Positions 16,540-25,519 of a DNA stretch of 64,000 nucleotides are shown here, piece by piece (within the stretch, counting starts at the first letter, position 1; each line of letters opens with the position of its first letter). The position numbers were made by a program, and so were the translations under genes. Source of the stretch: Dyella mobilis (GTDB lineage: Bacteria; Pseudomonadota; Gammaproteobacteria; Xanthomonadales; Rhodanobacteraceae). The DNA lies in contig NZ_JADIKF010000039.1 in assembly GCF_016904945.1 (NCBI RefSeq), forward strand, positions 744,001 through 808,000. The letters run 5' to 3'. The notes beneath the pieces were generated by a model. It searched no databases and was not told the DNA's origin. It saw only the letters and a program-made list of their open reading frames with translations.

Positions 16540-17916
16540 TTGGATACCCGCAAGGATTTCGATCGCTTGAATCCCAAAGCCAGGAACCCGCAAGCGCTGC
16601 ACCTCATTCCGCGCGAGCAGCACACGATCTCCCGCAAGAACATCAGCAAGGCGGCCTTGCGCGTGCTCTATCGCCTGAATGAGGCCGGCTATAACGCCTA
16701 TCTGGTGGGTGGCGCCGTGCGCGACCTGCTGCTGGGCGGGCACCCCAAGGACTTCGACGTGGCGACCAGCGCGACGCCCGACGAAGTCAAAAAACTGTTC
16801 CGCAACTGCCGCCTGATCGGCCGCCGGTTTCGTCTTGCCCACGTGGTCTATGGCAACGAAATCATTGAGGTGGCCACCTTCCGCGGCACCAGCGAGGAGC
16901 AGGGCGAGGGCGACCGCCACATCGTGGACGGGCGCATCGTCCGCGACAACGTCTGGGGCACCATCGAGGAAGACGCGCTGCGCCGCGATTTTCGCGTCAA
17001 CGCGATGTACTACGACATCAGCGATTTCTCGGTGCGCGATTATGTCGGCGGCATCCAGGATCTGAATGATCGCGTGCTGCGGTTGATCGGCGATCCGGCC
17101 ACCCGTTACCACGAAGATCCCGTGCGCATGCTGCGCGCGGCACGGCTTGCCGCCAAGCTCGACTTCCGCATCGATCCGGAAGCCTCCGCACCGTTCGCGG
17201 AATTGGGTCCGCTGCTGAGCAGCGTGGCGCCGGCGCGCTTGTTCGACGAGTCGCTGAAGATGTTTCTTACCGGGCATGGGCTGAAGAGTTTCCGCATGCT
17301 CGAGCAATGCGGCCTGCTGAAGTTCCTGTTCCCGGCTACGGCGCGCGCGCTCAAGCGCGGCGACGAGGCATTGCGCGTGTTGATCGAGCGTGGGCTGGAA
17401 AACACCGATGCGCGCGTGTCCGAGGGCAAGTCGGTAACACCGGCCTTCCTGTTCGCCGTGCTGTTGTGGGGCGAAGTGCGCGACTTGGCGCATAGCTGGA
17501 CGGCGCGCGGCAAGGACGGCAATGAATCCTGGTCGCGCGCGGCCGCACACGTGGTGGCAGAACAGTGCCAGCGCGTGGCGATTCCACGTCGCTTTACCAT
17601 CACCATGGAAGAGATCTGGTCGCTCCAGCCGCGCTTCGAGCAGATCCAGCGCAAGAAGGTTTTTCGTCTGCTGGCGCACCCGCGCTTCCGCGCCGCGTTC
17701 GATTTTCTGTTGTTGCGCAGTGCCGAATCGCCGGCGATGGGCGAACTGGGGCAATGGTGGGCACATGCCCAGCAGCTTCCGCATGAGACGCTGGCCGCTG
17801 CCTTGCCTTTGCATCATGCCGGTGGCGATGCCGGGCCTGACCCGGTCCGTGCCACCGCGCCGCGCAAACGCAAGCGCCGGCGCAAGCCGGCCGCAGGCAA
17901 ATCCGGGGCAAGTTGA
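16540..17916 (+). CDS. pcnB: poly(A) polymerase I
   Basis: Class II nucleotidyltransferase that adds 3' poly(A) tails to RNA and so promotes decay. Up to 458 residues: the catalytic GGAVRDLLLGGHPKDFDVATSA (about 57-78) has the DxD pair, followed by FRNCRLIGRRFRLAHV, EDALRRDFRVNAMYYD and RYHEDPVRMLRAARLAAKL, then a basic tail (KRKRRRKPA) typical of PcnB rather than CCA-adding enzyme. No ATG exists upstream of the catalytic domain: the reading frame is closed at 16513 and the candidates are TTG 16540 or TTG 16567 (AAGGA 11 bases before). E. coli pcnB also uses a non-ATG start. Its stop overlaps folK. Confidence 0.94.
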   Translation: MDTRKDFDRLNPKARNPQALHLIPREQHTISRKNISKAALRVLYRLNEAGYNAYLVGGAVRDLLLGGHPKDFDVATSATPDEVKKLFRNCRLIGRRFRLAHVVYGNEIIEVATFRGTSEEQGEGDRHIVDGRIVRDNVWGTIEEDALRRDFRVNAMYYDISDFSVRDYVGGIQDLNDRVLRLIGDPATRYHEDPVRMLRAARLAAKLDFRIDPEASAPFAELGPLLSSVAPARLFDESLKMFLTGHGLKSFRMLEQCGLLKFLFPATARALKRGDEALRVLIERGLENTDARVSEGKSVTPAFLFAVLLWGEVRDLAHSWTARGKDGNESWSRAAAHVVAEQCQRVAIPRRFTITMEEIWSLQPRFEQIQRKKVFRLLAHPRFRAAFDFLLLRSAESPAMGELGQWWAHAQQLPHETLAAALPLHHAGGDAGPDPVRATAPRKRKRRRKPAAGKSGAS

Positions 17917-18395
17917 TGCGCGCCTATGTTGCGCTGGGAAGCAATCTTGGCGATTCGCGGCGGCACCTGCTCGACGCCATGACGGCTTTGGCAGAATTGC
18001 CGAGCACGGAGCTGCTGCTGCGCTCGCATCTCTACCGCACGCCGCCGTGGGGCGTGCACGATCAGCCGGATTTCCTCAACGCCGTCGTTGCGCTGGAAAC
18101 CTCGCTGCCGCCGCACGAGCTGCTCGATGCCTTGCTCGGCATCGAACGCGCTGCGGGCCGCGAGCGCCAAGGCGAGCGCTGGGGGCCGCGCACGCTGGAC
18201 CTGGATCTGCTGCATGTCGCCGGCGAGGCGGTCGACGACGAACGCCTGACGTTGCCGCACCCGCACATTGCCCAGCGCGCGTTTGTCTTGCTGCCGCTGA
18301 ACGAGCTGGCGCCGGAGCTGGAGATTCCCCGGCAGGGAAGGGTCGCCGACCTGCTGCGCGCCGTTGATACACGGGGCTGTGAAGTCATTGCTTGA
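17916..18395 (+). CDS. folK: 2-amino-4-hydroxy-6-hydroxymethyldihydropteridine pyrophosphokinase
   Basis: Transfers pyrophosphate to the pterin in folate synthesis. The 159-residue product opens AYVALGSNLGDSRRHLLDA and carries the family signature WGPRTLDLDLL (about 89-99) with its metal-binding aspartates and LPHPHIAQRAFVLLPL. The ATG at 17916 overlaps the pcnB stop (TGATG), so translation is coupled; the pcnB-folK-panBCD order is conserved in gammaproteobacteria. Confidence 0.96.
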   Translation: MRAYVALGSNLGDSRRHLLDAMTALAELPSTELLLRSHLYRTPPWGVHDQPDFLNAVVALETSLPPHELLDALLGIERAAGRERQGERWGPRTLDLDLLHVAGEAVDDERLTLPHPHIAQRAFVLLPLNELAPELEIPRQGRVADLLRAVDTRGCEVIA

Positions 18396-18450
18396 GCGAT
18401 GGCCATCCGGCACCGGATAATTGTTCACCGCAACATTGAAGGGAACGGCC

Positions 18451-19281
<831 letters not shown>

Positions 19282-19308
19282 TACAAGTTCAAGAAGGGCC
19301 ACAACATC

Positions 19309-20154
19309 ATGCAAACGGTGCAAGACGCAGCAGGCTTGCGCGCCACGGTTCGTGGCTGGCGCTCGCAAGGGCACACGGTCGGCTTCGTGCCGACCATGGG
19401 TAACCTGCATGCAGGCCATCACTCGCTGGTCAAACTGGCACGGGCGCGCACGGACCGCGTCGTGGCCAGCGTGTTCGTCAACCCCACGCAGTTCGGCCCG
19501 AACGAGGATTTCGAGCGCTACCCGCGCACCCTGGCGCAGGACCAGGCCGGGCTGGCCGAATCGGGCTGCGACCTGCTGTTCGCTCCTGACGTGGCGACCC
19601 TGTATCCCTTCGGCGCGGCCGGCAGCGTGAGCCTGCGCGTTCCGGAGATCACCGACACCCTGGAGGGAGCCCATCGGCCCGGCCATTTCGATGGCGTGGC
19701 GACGGTAGTCTGCAAGCTCTTCAACCTAGTGCAGCCGGATATCGCAATCTTTGGGCAAAAGGACTTCCAGCAGCTGAAAGTGATCGAGCGCATGGTGCGC
19801 GACCTTTCCCTGCCGGTGAAGGTGATGGGGGCGCCCACCCAGCGTGCGGACGACGGCCTGGCGCTCAGCTCCCGCAACCAGTACCTGTCGCCGCAGGAGC
19901 GCGCCGAGGCGGTGCAGATCTACCAGACCCTGCAGCAAATGCGCGACCTGATCGCCAAGGGGCATGCCCGCAAGGTGGTGGAGCAGGCCGCGGCGTCCAA
20001 GCTGGAGCGTGCGGGCTTCCTGCCCGACTACACCGCGATTCGTCGCGCCGACGACCTCTCCGAGCCCGCCGAGGGCGAAACCGAAGGCCTGGTGGCACTG
20101 ATCGCCGCCCGGCTGGGCACCACCCGGCTGATCGACAACCTGTCGTTCGACTGA
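19309..20154 (+). CDS. panC: pantothenate synthetase
   Basis: ATP-dependent joining of pantoate and beta-alanine. The 281 residues include the HIGH-like [14 protein letters not shown] (about 25-38), [43 protein letters not shown] and the KMSKS-like [11 protein letters not shown]. It starts 27 bases after panB and forms the middle of panBCD. Confidence 0.97.
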   Translation: MQTVQDAAGLRATVRGWRSQGHTVGFVPTMGNLHAGHHSLVKLARARTDRVVASVFVNPTQFGPNEDFERYPRTLAQDQAGLAESGCDLLFAPDVATLYPFGAAGSVSLRVPEITDTLEGAHRPGHFDGVATVVCKLFNLVQPDIAIFGQKDFQQLKVIERMVRDLSLPVKVMGAPTQRADDGLALSSRNQYLSPQERAEAVQIYQTLQQMRDLIAKGHARKVVEQAAASKLERAGFLPDYTAIRRADDLSEPAEGETEGLVALIAARLGTTRLIDNLSFD

Positions 20155-20273
20155 GCGGGGGATTGAACCGCCTGGGCCGGCCCCCATCTACGGGGCGCCG
20201 GCCGATGTTGCGGCGCAACGCCGGCGGCTCGATAATATTCCGACTACGCAGGCCGTTCCTGCTGGGTGAAGTC

Positions 20274-20660
20274 ATGCAACTGAACATGCTCAAGGCGAAG
20301 ATCCACCGTGCCACCGTGACCCACGCGGAGCTGCACTATGAAGGCTCGATCGCCATCGATGGCTTGCTGCTCGACGCGTCGGGCATTCGCGAGTACGAAC
20401 AGATCCACGCCTGGAACATCAACAACGGCAAGCGCTTCGTGACCTACGCGCTGCGTGCCGAGGAAGGCTCGGGCATCATCTCGGTGAACGGCAGCGCCGC
20501 GCACCGTGCACAGCCGGGCGACCTGGTGATCATCGCCTCGTTCGTGCATCTGAACGAAGCGGAGCTGGAGCAGTTCCAGCCCACGCTCGTCTACGTCGAC
20601 AAAGACAACCGCATCAGCCACACGAATCGCTCGATTCCCAAGCAGATGGCGGCGGCCTGA
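20274..20660 (+). CDS. panD: aspartate 1-decarboxylase proenzyme
   Basis: Makes beta-alanine for pantothenate. The 128-residue proenzyme has the self-cleavage site HYEGS with Gly24-Ser25, the new N-terminal serine becoming the pyruvoyl cofactor, at the same numbering as in E. coli. Other conserved parts are [14 protein letters not shown] (with Tyr58-type residue), [15 protein letters not shown] and VIIASF. ATG 20274 gives correct numbering; ATG 20286 is a shorter option. It closes the panBCD cluster and converges with queG. Confidence 0.96.
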   Translation: MQLNMLKAKIHRATVTHAELHYEGSIAIDGLLLDASGIREYEQIHAWNINNGKRFVTYALRAEEGSGIISVNGSAAHRAQPGDLVIIASFVHLNEAELEQFQPTLVYVDKDNRISHTNRSIPKQMAAA

Positions 20661-21761
20661 TCAGTCGCGCTCTCCCGACCGGGAGAGCGCATCGTGTTTC
20701 GCCAGCGCCCAAGCCACGTGTTCGCGCACGATGGCCGAAGGGTGCTGCGCGCGCGTCAGCAATGCAGCATGGACGTCAGGCGACGATGGCGCGTTGCCAA
20801 GCGCCACCGCAATGTTGCGCAGCCAGCCTTCATAGCCGGTGCGGCGAATCGCCATGCCTTCGGTGCGGCGCAGGAATTCCTCTTCGCTCCAGGCGAACAG
20901 CTCTACCAATTTGGCGCCATCCAGGCGATGTCTTGGCGCGAAATCCGGCTCCGTCGCGTCCTGCGCGAATTTGTTCCAGGGGCAGATCAGCTGACAGTCG
21001 TCGCAACCGAAGATGCGGTTGCCCATCGGCGTGCGCAGCTCTTCGGGAATCGAACCTTTCAATTCGATGGTGAGATAGGAAATGCAGCGGCGCGCATCGA
21101 GCCGATACGGCGCCACGATGGCCTGGGTCGGGCAGATGTCGATGCACTTGCGGCACGTGCCGCAGTGCGCGCCTGCCGGTGCATCGACGGGCAACGGCAA
21201 ATTCGTATACAGCTCGCCGAGAAAAAAGTAGGAACCGGCCTGGCGGTTGATCAGCACCGTGTGCTTGCCGATCCAGCCCAGCCCTGCATTGCGCGCCAGC
21301 GCTTTTTCCAGCACGGGAGCCGAATCCACGTAGGCACGGTAGCCGAAATCGCCGATCGCGCCGCGGATGCGCTCGGCCAGTTTTTGCAGGCGGTTGCGCA
21401 TCAGCTTGTGGTAGTCGCGGCCCAGTGCGTAGCGCGCGACGTAGCCGGCCTCGGCATCGTTGATCACATCCCAGGCGAACGACGTGCCGGGCGGCATGTA
21501 GTCCATGCGCACGGAGATCACGCGCTGGGTGCCGGGCTCGAGCTCGTCCGGGCGGCTGCGGCGCGTGCCGTGGCGCGCCATGTAATCCATCTCGCCGTGG
21601 TAACCGTCATCCAGCCAGCTCTGCAGGTGCTGCTCGTCCTGTGCCAGCGACACGCCGCTGATGCCGGCCTCGGCAAAGCCGAGTTCCTTGGCCCAGCGCT
21701 TGATCTCGCTGGCCAGCGCGGCGTAATCGGGGGCGTCGGTGGACGGGCGTGGCGTGGACAT
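20661..21761 (-). CDS. queG: epoxyqueuosine reductase
   Basis: Final step of tRNA queuosine synthesis, reducing epoxyqueuosine with a cobalamin and two 4Fe-4S clusters. The 366 residues contain VDSAPVLEKALARNAGLGWIG (about 134-154), cluster motifs CGTCRKCIDICP (about 190-201) and CDDCQLICPWN (about 241-251), and C-terminal HEAT-like repeats. The start at 21761 begins MSTPRP; the same frame stays open upstream but that stretch is antisense to nnr. Divergent from nnr as in E. coli. Its last codons form a 10-base-stem hairpin (20667-20690). Confidence 0.95.
   Translation of the reverse strand: MSTPRPSTDAPDYAALASEIKRWAKELGFAEAGISGVSLAQDEQHLQSWLDDGYHGEMDYMARHGTRRSRPDELEPGTQRVISVRMDYMPPGTSFAWDVINDAEAGYVARYALGRDYHKLMRNRLQKLAERIRGAIGDFGYRAYVDSAPVLEKALARNAGLGWIGKHTVLINRQAGSYFFLGELYTNLPLPVDAPAGAHCGTCRKCIDICPTQAIVAPYRLDARRCISYLTIELKGSIPEELRTPMGNRIFGCDDCQLICPWNKFAQDATEPDFAPRHRLDGAKLVELFAWSEEEFLRRTEGMAIRRTGYEGWLRNIAVALGNAPSSPDVHAALLTRAQHPSAIVREHVAWALAKHDALSRSGERD
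20667..20690. repeat. hairpin in the 3' end of queG
   Basis: GCGCTCTCCC, loop GACC, GGGAGAGCGC: a perfect 10-base stem encoding the last residues of QueG and lying just past the panD stop. It may mark the end of both converging transcripts. No T-run. Confidence 0.6.
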
Positions 21762-21794
21762 GCGCCTAGTGTAATGGCTGCCTATAATCGGCCG

Positions 21795-23279
21795 ATGCAC
21801 GCTGCCAAGCATCATCGCCATCTCTATACCGTCGAACAGGTGCGCGCCCTCGACCGGCGCGCCATCGACGAACTCGGCATGACCGGTTTCGAATTGATGA
21901 GCCGCGCCGCTGCGGCCGCCTTCGCCCACCTTTGCCGCCATTGGCCCCAGGCACGGCACATTGCCGTGTTTTGCGGCCCCGGCAATAACGGTGGCGACGG
22001 CTATCTGCTCGCCAGCCTCGCGCACGACGCGGGCATGATGGTGGAGGTGGTCGAGCTGAGCGACGAGCCGCACGGCGACGCTGCTCGCGCAAGAGATGCG
22101 TGGCAACGACATGGCGCGTCGACTCGGCGCTGGCAACCGGACACCACGTTGCCGCGGGCCGACACATACGTGGATGCCCTTTACGGCACGGGCCTGAATC
22201 GTGCGCCGGAAGCCGCCATTGCCGACTTGATCGAATGTATCAACGCATCGGCGACACCCGTACTGGCGCTCGATGTTCCATCCGGATTGAATGCCGATAC
22301 CGGACATTGCCCCGGCGTGGCGATTCGTGCCGCGCTCACGGTCAGTTTCATCGCGGCCAAGCGCGGTGCGCACACCGGACAGGCAGCGAGCAAGGTAGGC
22401 GTTTTGCAGCTCGACACGCTCGGCTTGCCGGACGTGCTGTGGCAAAACGTGCACGCCGATGCGAGCTTGCTCGAACCTTCGTGTCTTCCTCCGCGCGAGC
22501 GCGATGCGCACAAAGGCGATGCCGGGCACGTATTGGCGATCGGCGGGGACCATGGCACGGCCGGTGCCATTCGCTTGTGCGGAGAGGCGGCATTGCGTGG
22601 CGGCGCCGGCCTGGTCAGCGTGGCCACGCGGATTGAAAATCTCATGGCCTTGAACGCAGCACGCCCGGAGCTGATGGCGCACGGCGTGCATGGACCACAG
22701 GAATTGCAAGCGCTGCTGGATCGCGCCGACGTTCTTGCCGTCGGGCCGGGGCTGGGGCAGGGCGCGTGGGGACATGCCTTGTGGCTGACTGCGCTGGACA
22801 GCGGCAAACCGCTGGTGCTCGATGCGGATGGGCTCAACCTGCTCGCACGCGAACCGCGTCGATTCGCTGCGCCGGCCGTGCTGACGCCGCATCCCGGCGA
22901 AGCGGCACGGTTGCTTGGCAAGACGATCGCCGATGTGCAATGGGATCGTTTCGCATCCGCGCGTGCCTTGGCACAACGCTATGGCGCGGTCGTGGTGCTG
23001 AAAGGAGCGGGCAGCCTGATTGCCGATCCGAATGGACGTCTGGACGTCTGTATCTGGGGCAATCCCGGCATGGCCAGTGGCGGCATGGGCGATCTGCTTA
23101 CCGGCGTGATCGCCGCATTGCTGGCGCAGGGGTGCTCGGCCTGGGACGCGGCGCGCATGGGGGTAGGCTTGCATGCGCGGGCTGGCGACATCGCGGCACG
23201 CAACGGCGAGCGAGGCCTGCTCGCCAGCGATCTGCTTGAACCCCTGCGTGCACTTTCCAATGGGATCGAACGTGACTGA
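21795..23279 (+). CDS. nnr: bifunctional NAD(P)H-hydrate epimerase / ADP-dependent dehydratase
   Basis: Repairs damaged NAD(P)HX. The 494-residue protein joins an N-terminal YjeF epimerase domain (AVFCGPGNNGGDGYLLASLAHDAG, about 58-81; ALDVPSGLNADTG) with a C-terminal ribokinase-fold dehydratase (GDAGHVLAIGGDHGTAGAIRL; AVGPGLGQ; VLTPHPGEAARLLG; GNPGMASGGMGDLLTGV, about 418-434, holding the catalytic aspartate). The start is ATG 21795; ATG 21774 is in frame but lacks a ribosome site, and a TATAAT (21783-21788) between them suggests a very short or absent leader. It overlaps or abuts tsaE. Confidence 0.95.
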   Translation: MHAAKHHRHLYTVEQVRALDRRAIDELGMTGFELMSRAAAAAFAHLCRHWPQARHIAVFCGPGNNGGDGYLLASLAHDAGMMVEVVELSDEPHGDAARARDAWQRHGASTRRWQPDTTLPRADTYVDALYGTGLNRAPEAAIADLIECINASATPVLALDVPSGLNADTGHCPGVAIRAALTVSFIAAKRGAHTGQAASKVGVLQLDTLGLPDVLWQNVHADASLLEPSCLPPRERDAHKGDAGHVLAIGGDHGTAGAIRLCGEAALRGGAGLVSVATRIENLMALNAARPELMAHGVHGPQELQALLDRADVLAVGPGLGQGAWGHALWLTALDSGKPLVLDADGLNLLAREPRRFAAPAVLTPHPGEAARLLGKTIADVQWDRFASARALAQRYGAVVVLKGAGSLIADPNGRLDVCIWGNPGMASGGMGDLLTGVIAALLAQGCSAWDAARMGVGLHARAGDIAARNGERGLLASDLLEPLRALSNGIERD

Positions 23280-23739
23280 GCTGCACTGGGAACTGGCCGA
23301 CGAGGATGCCACCCGCGCCGCGGGCATCCGGCTTGCCGGAATGCTGGATGGCGGACTGGTGGTGTATCTGCACGGCGAATTGGGCGCGGGCAAAACCAGT
23401 TTTGCGCGCGCCTTGCTCACCGCGCTGGGCGTGGGCGAGCGCATCAAGAGCCCGACCTACAGCCTGGTCGAGGGCTATCAGGGCAGGCACCGACCTGCCT
23501 GGCACCTGGATCTGTATCGCATTGCCGATCCGGGCGAGCTTGAATGGCTGGGACTGGATGCCTTGTCCGATCCCGATGCCGTGGTGTTGGTGGAGTGGCC
23601 CGAGCGAGGGCGTGGGGCGCTTCCTGCAGCCGATCTCGAATTGCAGTTGAGCTATAGCGGCTTGGGCCGGCATGCGCGTCTGATTCCGCATTCGGGAAGG
23701 GGCGAGCGTTTGCTGCAAAGGCTCGCCTTGATCGCTTGA
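23260..23739 (+). CDS. tsaE: tRNA t6A biosynthesis ATPase TsaE
   Basis: P-loop ATPase that works with TsaB and TsaD in N6-threonylcarbamoyladenosine modification of tRNA. About 159 residues, with Walker A LHGELGAGKTSFARALL (about 36-52), the SPTYSLVEGY motif, LDLYRIADPGELEWLGLD and VVLVEWPERG. The start is ATG 23260 or GTG 23272, both overlapping the end of nnr, so coupling is likely whichever is used. The nnr-tsaE-amidase-mutL order is conserved in gammaproteobacteria. Confidence 0.94.
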   Translation: MGSNVTELHWELADEDATRAAGIRLAGMLDGGLVVYLHGELGAGKTSFARALLTALGVGERIKSPTYSLVEGYQGRHRPAWHLDLYRIADPGELEWLGLDALSDPDAVVLVEWPERGRGALPAADLELQLSYSGLGRHARLIPHSGRGERLLQRLALIA

Positions 23740-23921
23740 GCAAGCGCTAAGTATGTGTTCCGCCTGGGAAAACTGAACGGGCGGCAGAGGCCCGGCTTGC
23801 CTGCGAAATACGTGGCTTAGGGTCGATAGCTTGAGTCCATCTGACAAATGGGCTGCAGGTTATGGATATTTAAAGGAAAACCTCTTGCATTCAGGAAAGC
23901 GCTGCGCTTCAATGCCGCGCT

Positions 23922-25490
23922 ATGAGGGGAATCCTTACTCGCGCTATCTGCCTGACTGCCACCGCGATCCTGACCGCGGTACCCGCCATTGCGCATGCTG
24001 CCGACGTCAAAGACGCCCGTGTCTGGGCCGGCCCGGACTACACCCGCGTCGTTTTCGACCTTTCAGCGCCGGCCAAGTACAAGCTCAGTCAGCAAGGCGA
24101 CCAGGTGGTGCTGGAGCTCGGCGACAGCCGCGTCGCAGGCCGCCTGGCGCCATCGGCCCAGGGCCTGTTCAAGAGCCTGGACAGTAGCAATCAGGGCGAT
24201 TCGTTGCGCCTTGCCGCTTCGGTGGCTTCGGGCAGCCAGCCCAAGAGCTTCCTGCTTGGACCTTCCGGTCAGTCGGGATATCGCCTGGTGCTGGATCTTT
24301 ACCCGGGCACGGCCAGCGCATCCGTACCGGCCAAGGTGGCGACCGTCGACAAGCCGGCGGCTACCTCCCGTGCAGCGGTGACCCCGCACCAGCCGGCGCC
24401 GGCAGCTTCCAGCGAAGACGTGGCCGACGATACGTCGCCGGCTCCGGTCGTGGTCAATGCCAGCAGCAAACTTACCAGTCGCAAGGGCGTCACCACGCGC
24501 CAGGCAGCCGTACTGTTGAACAGCCAGCGGCAGGTCGTGGTGGCGGTCGACGCCGGGCACGGCGGCAAGGATCAGGGCGCGCACGGTCCGGATGGCACCT
24601 TGGAGAAAGACGTGACGTTGGCAGTCGCGCGCGATCTCGCTGCCCAGATCAATCGCCAGCCGGGCATGAAGGCGATCCTCACCCGCGACGGCGATTACTT
24701 CATCCCGCTCAAGCAGCGCTACGAAATTGCCCGGCAGAACCAGGCCGACCTGTTCGTGGCCATTCACGCCGACTCGTTCACCAGCAGCGACGCGCGCGGA
24801 TCTTCGGTGTGGGTGTTGTCTCCGCGCGGCAAGAGCTCGGTGGCGGCGCAGATGCTGGCCGATCGCGAAAACAGCTCCGACCTGATCGGCGGCGTCTCAC
24901 TGGCGGCGGAAAACGACAGTCTCGCTTCCGTGCTGCTGGACATGCAGCAGGGTTGGGCGGTGCAGGCCAGCGAAACGGTGGCGCAGAAGGTATTGAGCGC
25001 CCTGTCCGCCCTGGGCCCGACCCATCGCGGCTATGTCGAGCACGCTAACTTCGTGGTGTTGCGCTCGCCGGATGTGCCTTCGATCCTGGTCGAGACCGCC
25101 TTCATCAGCAATCCGATGGAGGAGCGCAAACTGCGCGATTCCGGGCATCAGCAGCAGCTCGCCACGGCCATCATGGATGGCGTGAAAGGCTATTTCACCT
25201 CCAACCCGCCGCCGGGCACCTGGTTTGCGGCAGAAGCTGCACGGCGCAATGGCGTGCTGCAGGGCAATGCCGGCGAAGTGGCGAGCGCGAGCAAGTCCTC
25301 CGACAAACTCGCCAGCGCCGCTGCGCCAGCCGACGCCGACGTGCGCGACATGCACCGCGTGGCCAATGGCGAAACCTTGCGCAGCATTGCCAAGCAATAC
25401 GGCGTGAGCATCAGTTCGCTCAAGAGTGTCAACGGCATCAGCAGCAATAGCGTGCGCGTCGGCACCATGCTGGAAATTCCGGATAGTTGA
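23922..25490 (+). CDS. amiC: N-acetylmuramoyl-L-alanine amidase (AMIN-Amidase_3-LysM)
   Basis: Periplasmic zinc amidase that splits septal peptidoglycan during daughter-cell separation. The 522 residues comprise a signal peptide (cleavage near AIAHA-ADVK, residue 26), an AMIN targeting domain (about 28-130; VWAGPDYTRVVFDLSAPAKY), a Ser/Ala/Pro-rich linker, the Amidase_3 domain (about 205-425) with zinc residues in DAGHGGKDQGAHG and VAIHADSF and the catalytic glutamate in ILVETAFISNP, and a C-terminal LysM (HRVANGETLRSIAKQYG, about 478-520). AmiB and AmiC share this type; the LysM and gene order are like AmiB. Confidence 0.94.
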   Translation: MRGILTRAICLTATAILTAVPAIAHAADVKDARVWAGPDYTRVVFDLSAPAKYKLSQQGDQVVLELGDSRVAGRLAPSAQGLFKSLDSSNQGDSLRLAASVASGSQPKSFLLGPSGQSGYRLVLDLYPGTASASVPAKVATVDKPAATSRAAVTPHQPAPAASSEDVADDTSPAPVVVNASSKLTSRKGVTTRQAAVLLNSQRQVVVAVDAGHGGKDQGAHGPDGTLEKDVTLAVARDLAAQINRQPGMKAILTRDGDYFIPLKQRYEIARQNQADLFVAIHADSFTSSDARGSSVWVLSPRGKSSVAAQMLADRENSSDLIGGVSLAAENDSLASVLLDMQQGWAVQASETVAQKVLSALSALGPTHRGYVEHANFVVLRSPDVPSILVETAFISNPMEERKLRDSGHQQQLATAIMDGVKGYFTSNPPPGTWFAAEAARRNGVLQGNAGEVASASKSSDKLASAAAPADADVRDMHRVANGETLRSIAKQYGVSISSLKSVNGISSNSVRVGTMLEIPDS

Positions 25491-25519
25491 GCCGTGGCGC
25501 GGCTGTTAAGCTTGCGCCC

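Noticed and set aside
20661..23447. A 928-residue minus-strand reading frame joining queG to upstream sequence
   Set aside because: Only the part up to 21761 matches QueG; the rest is antisense to nnr, which is well conserved.
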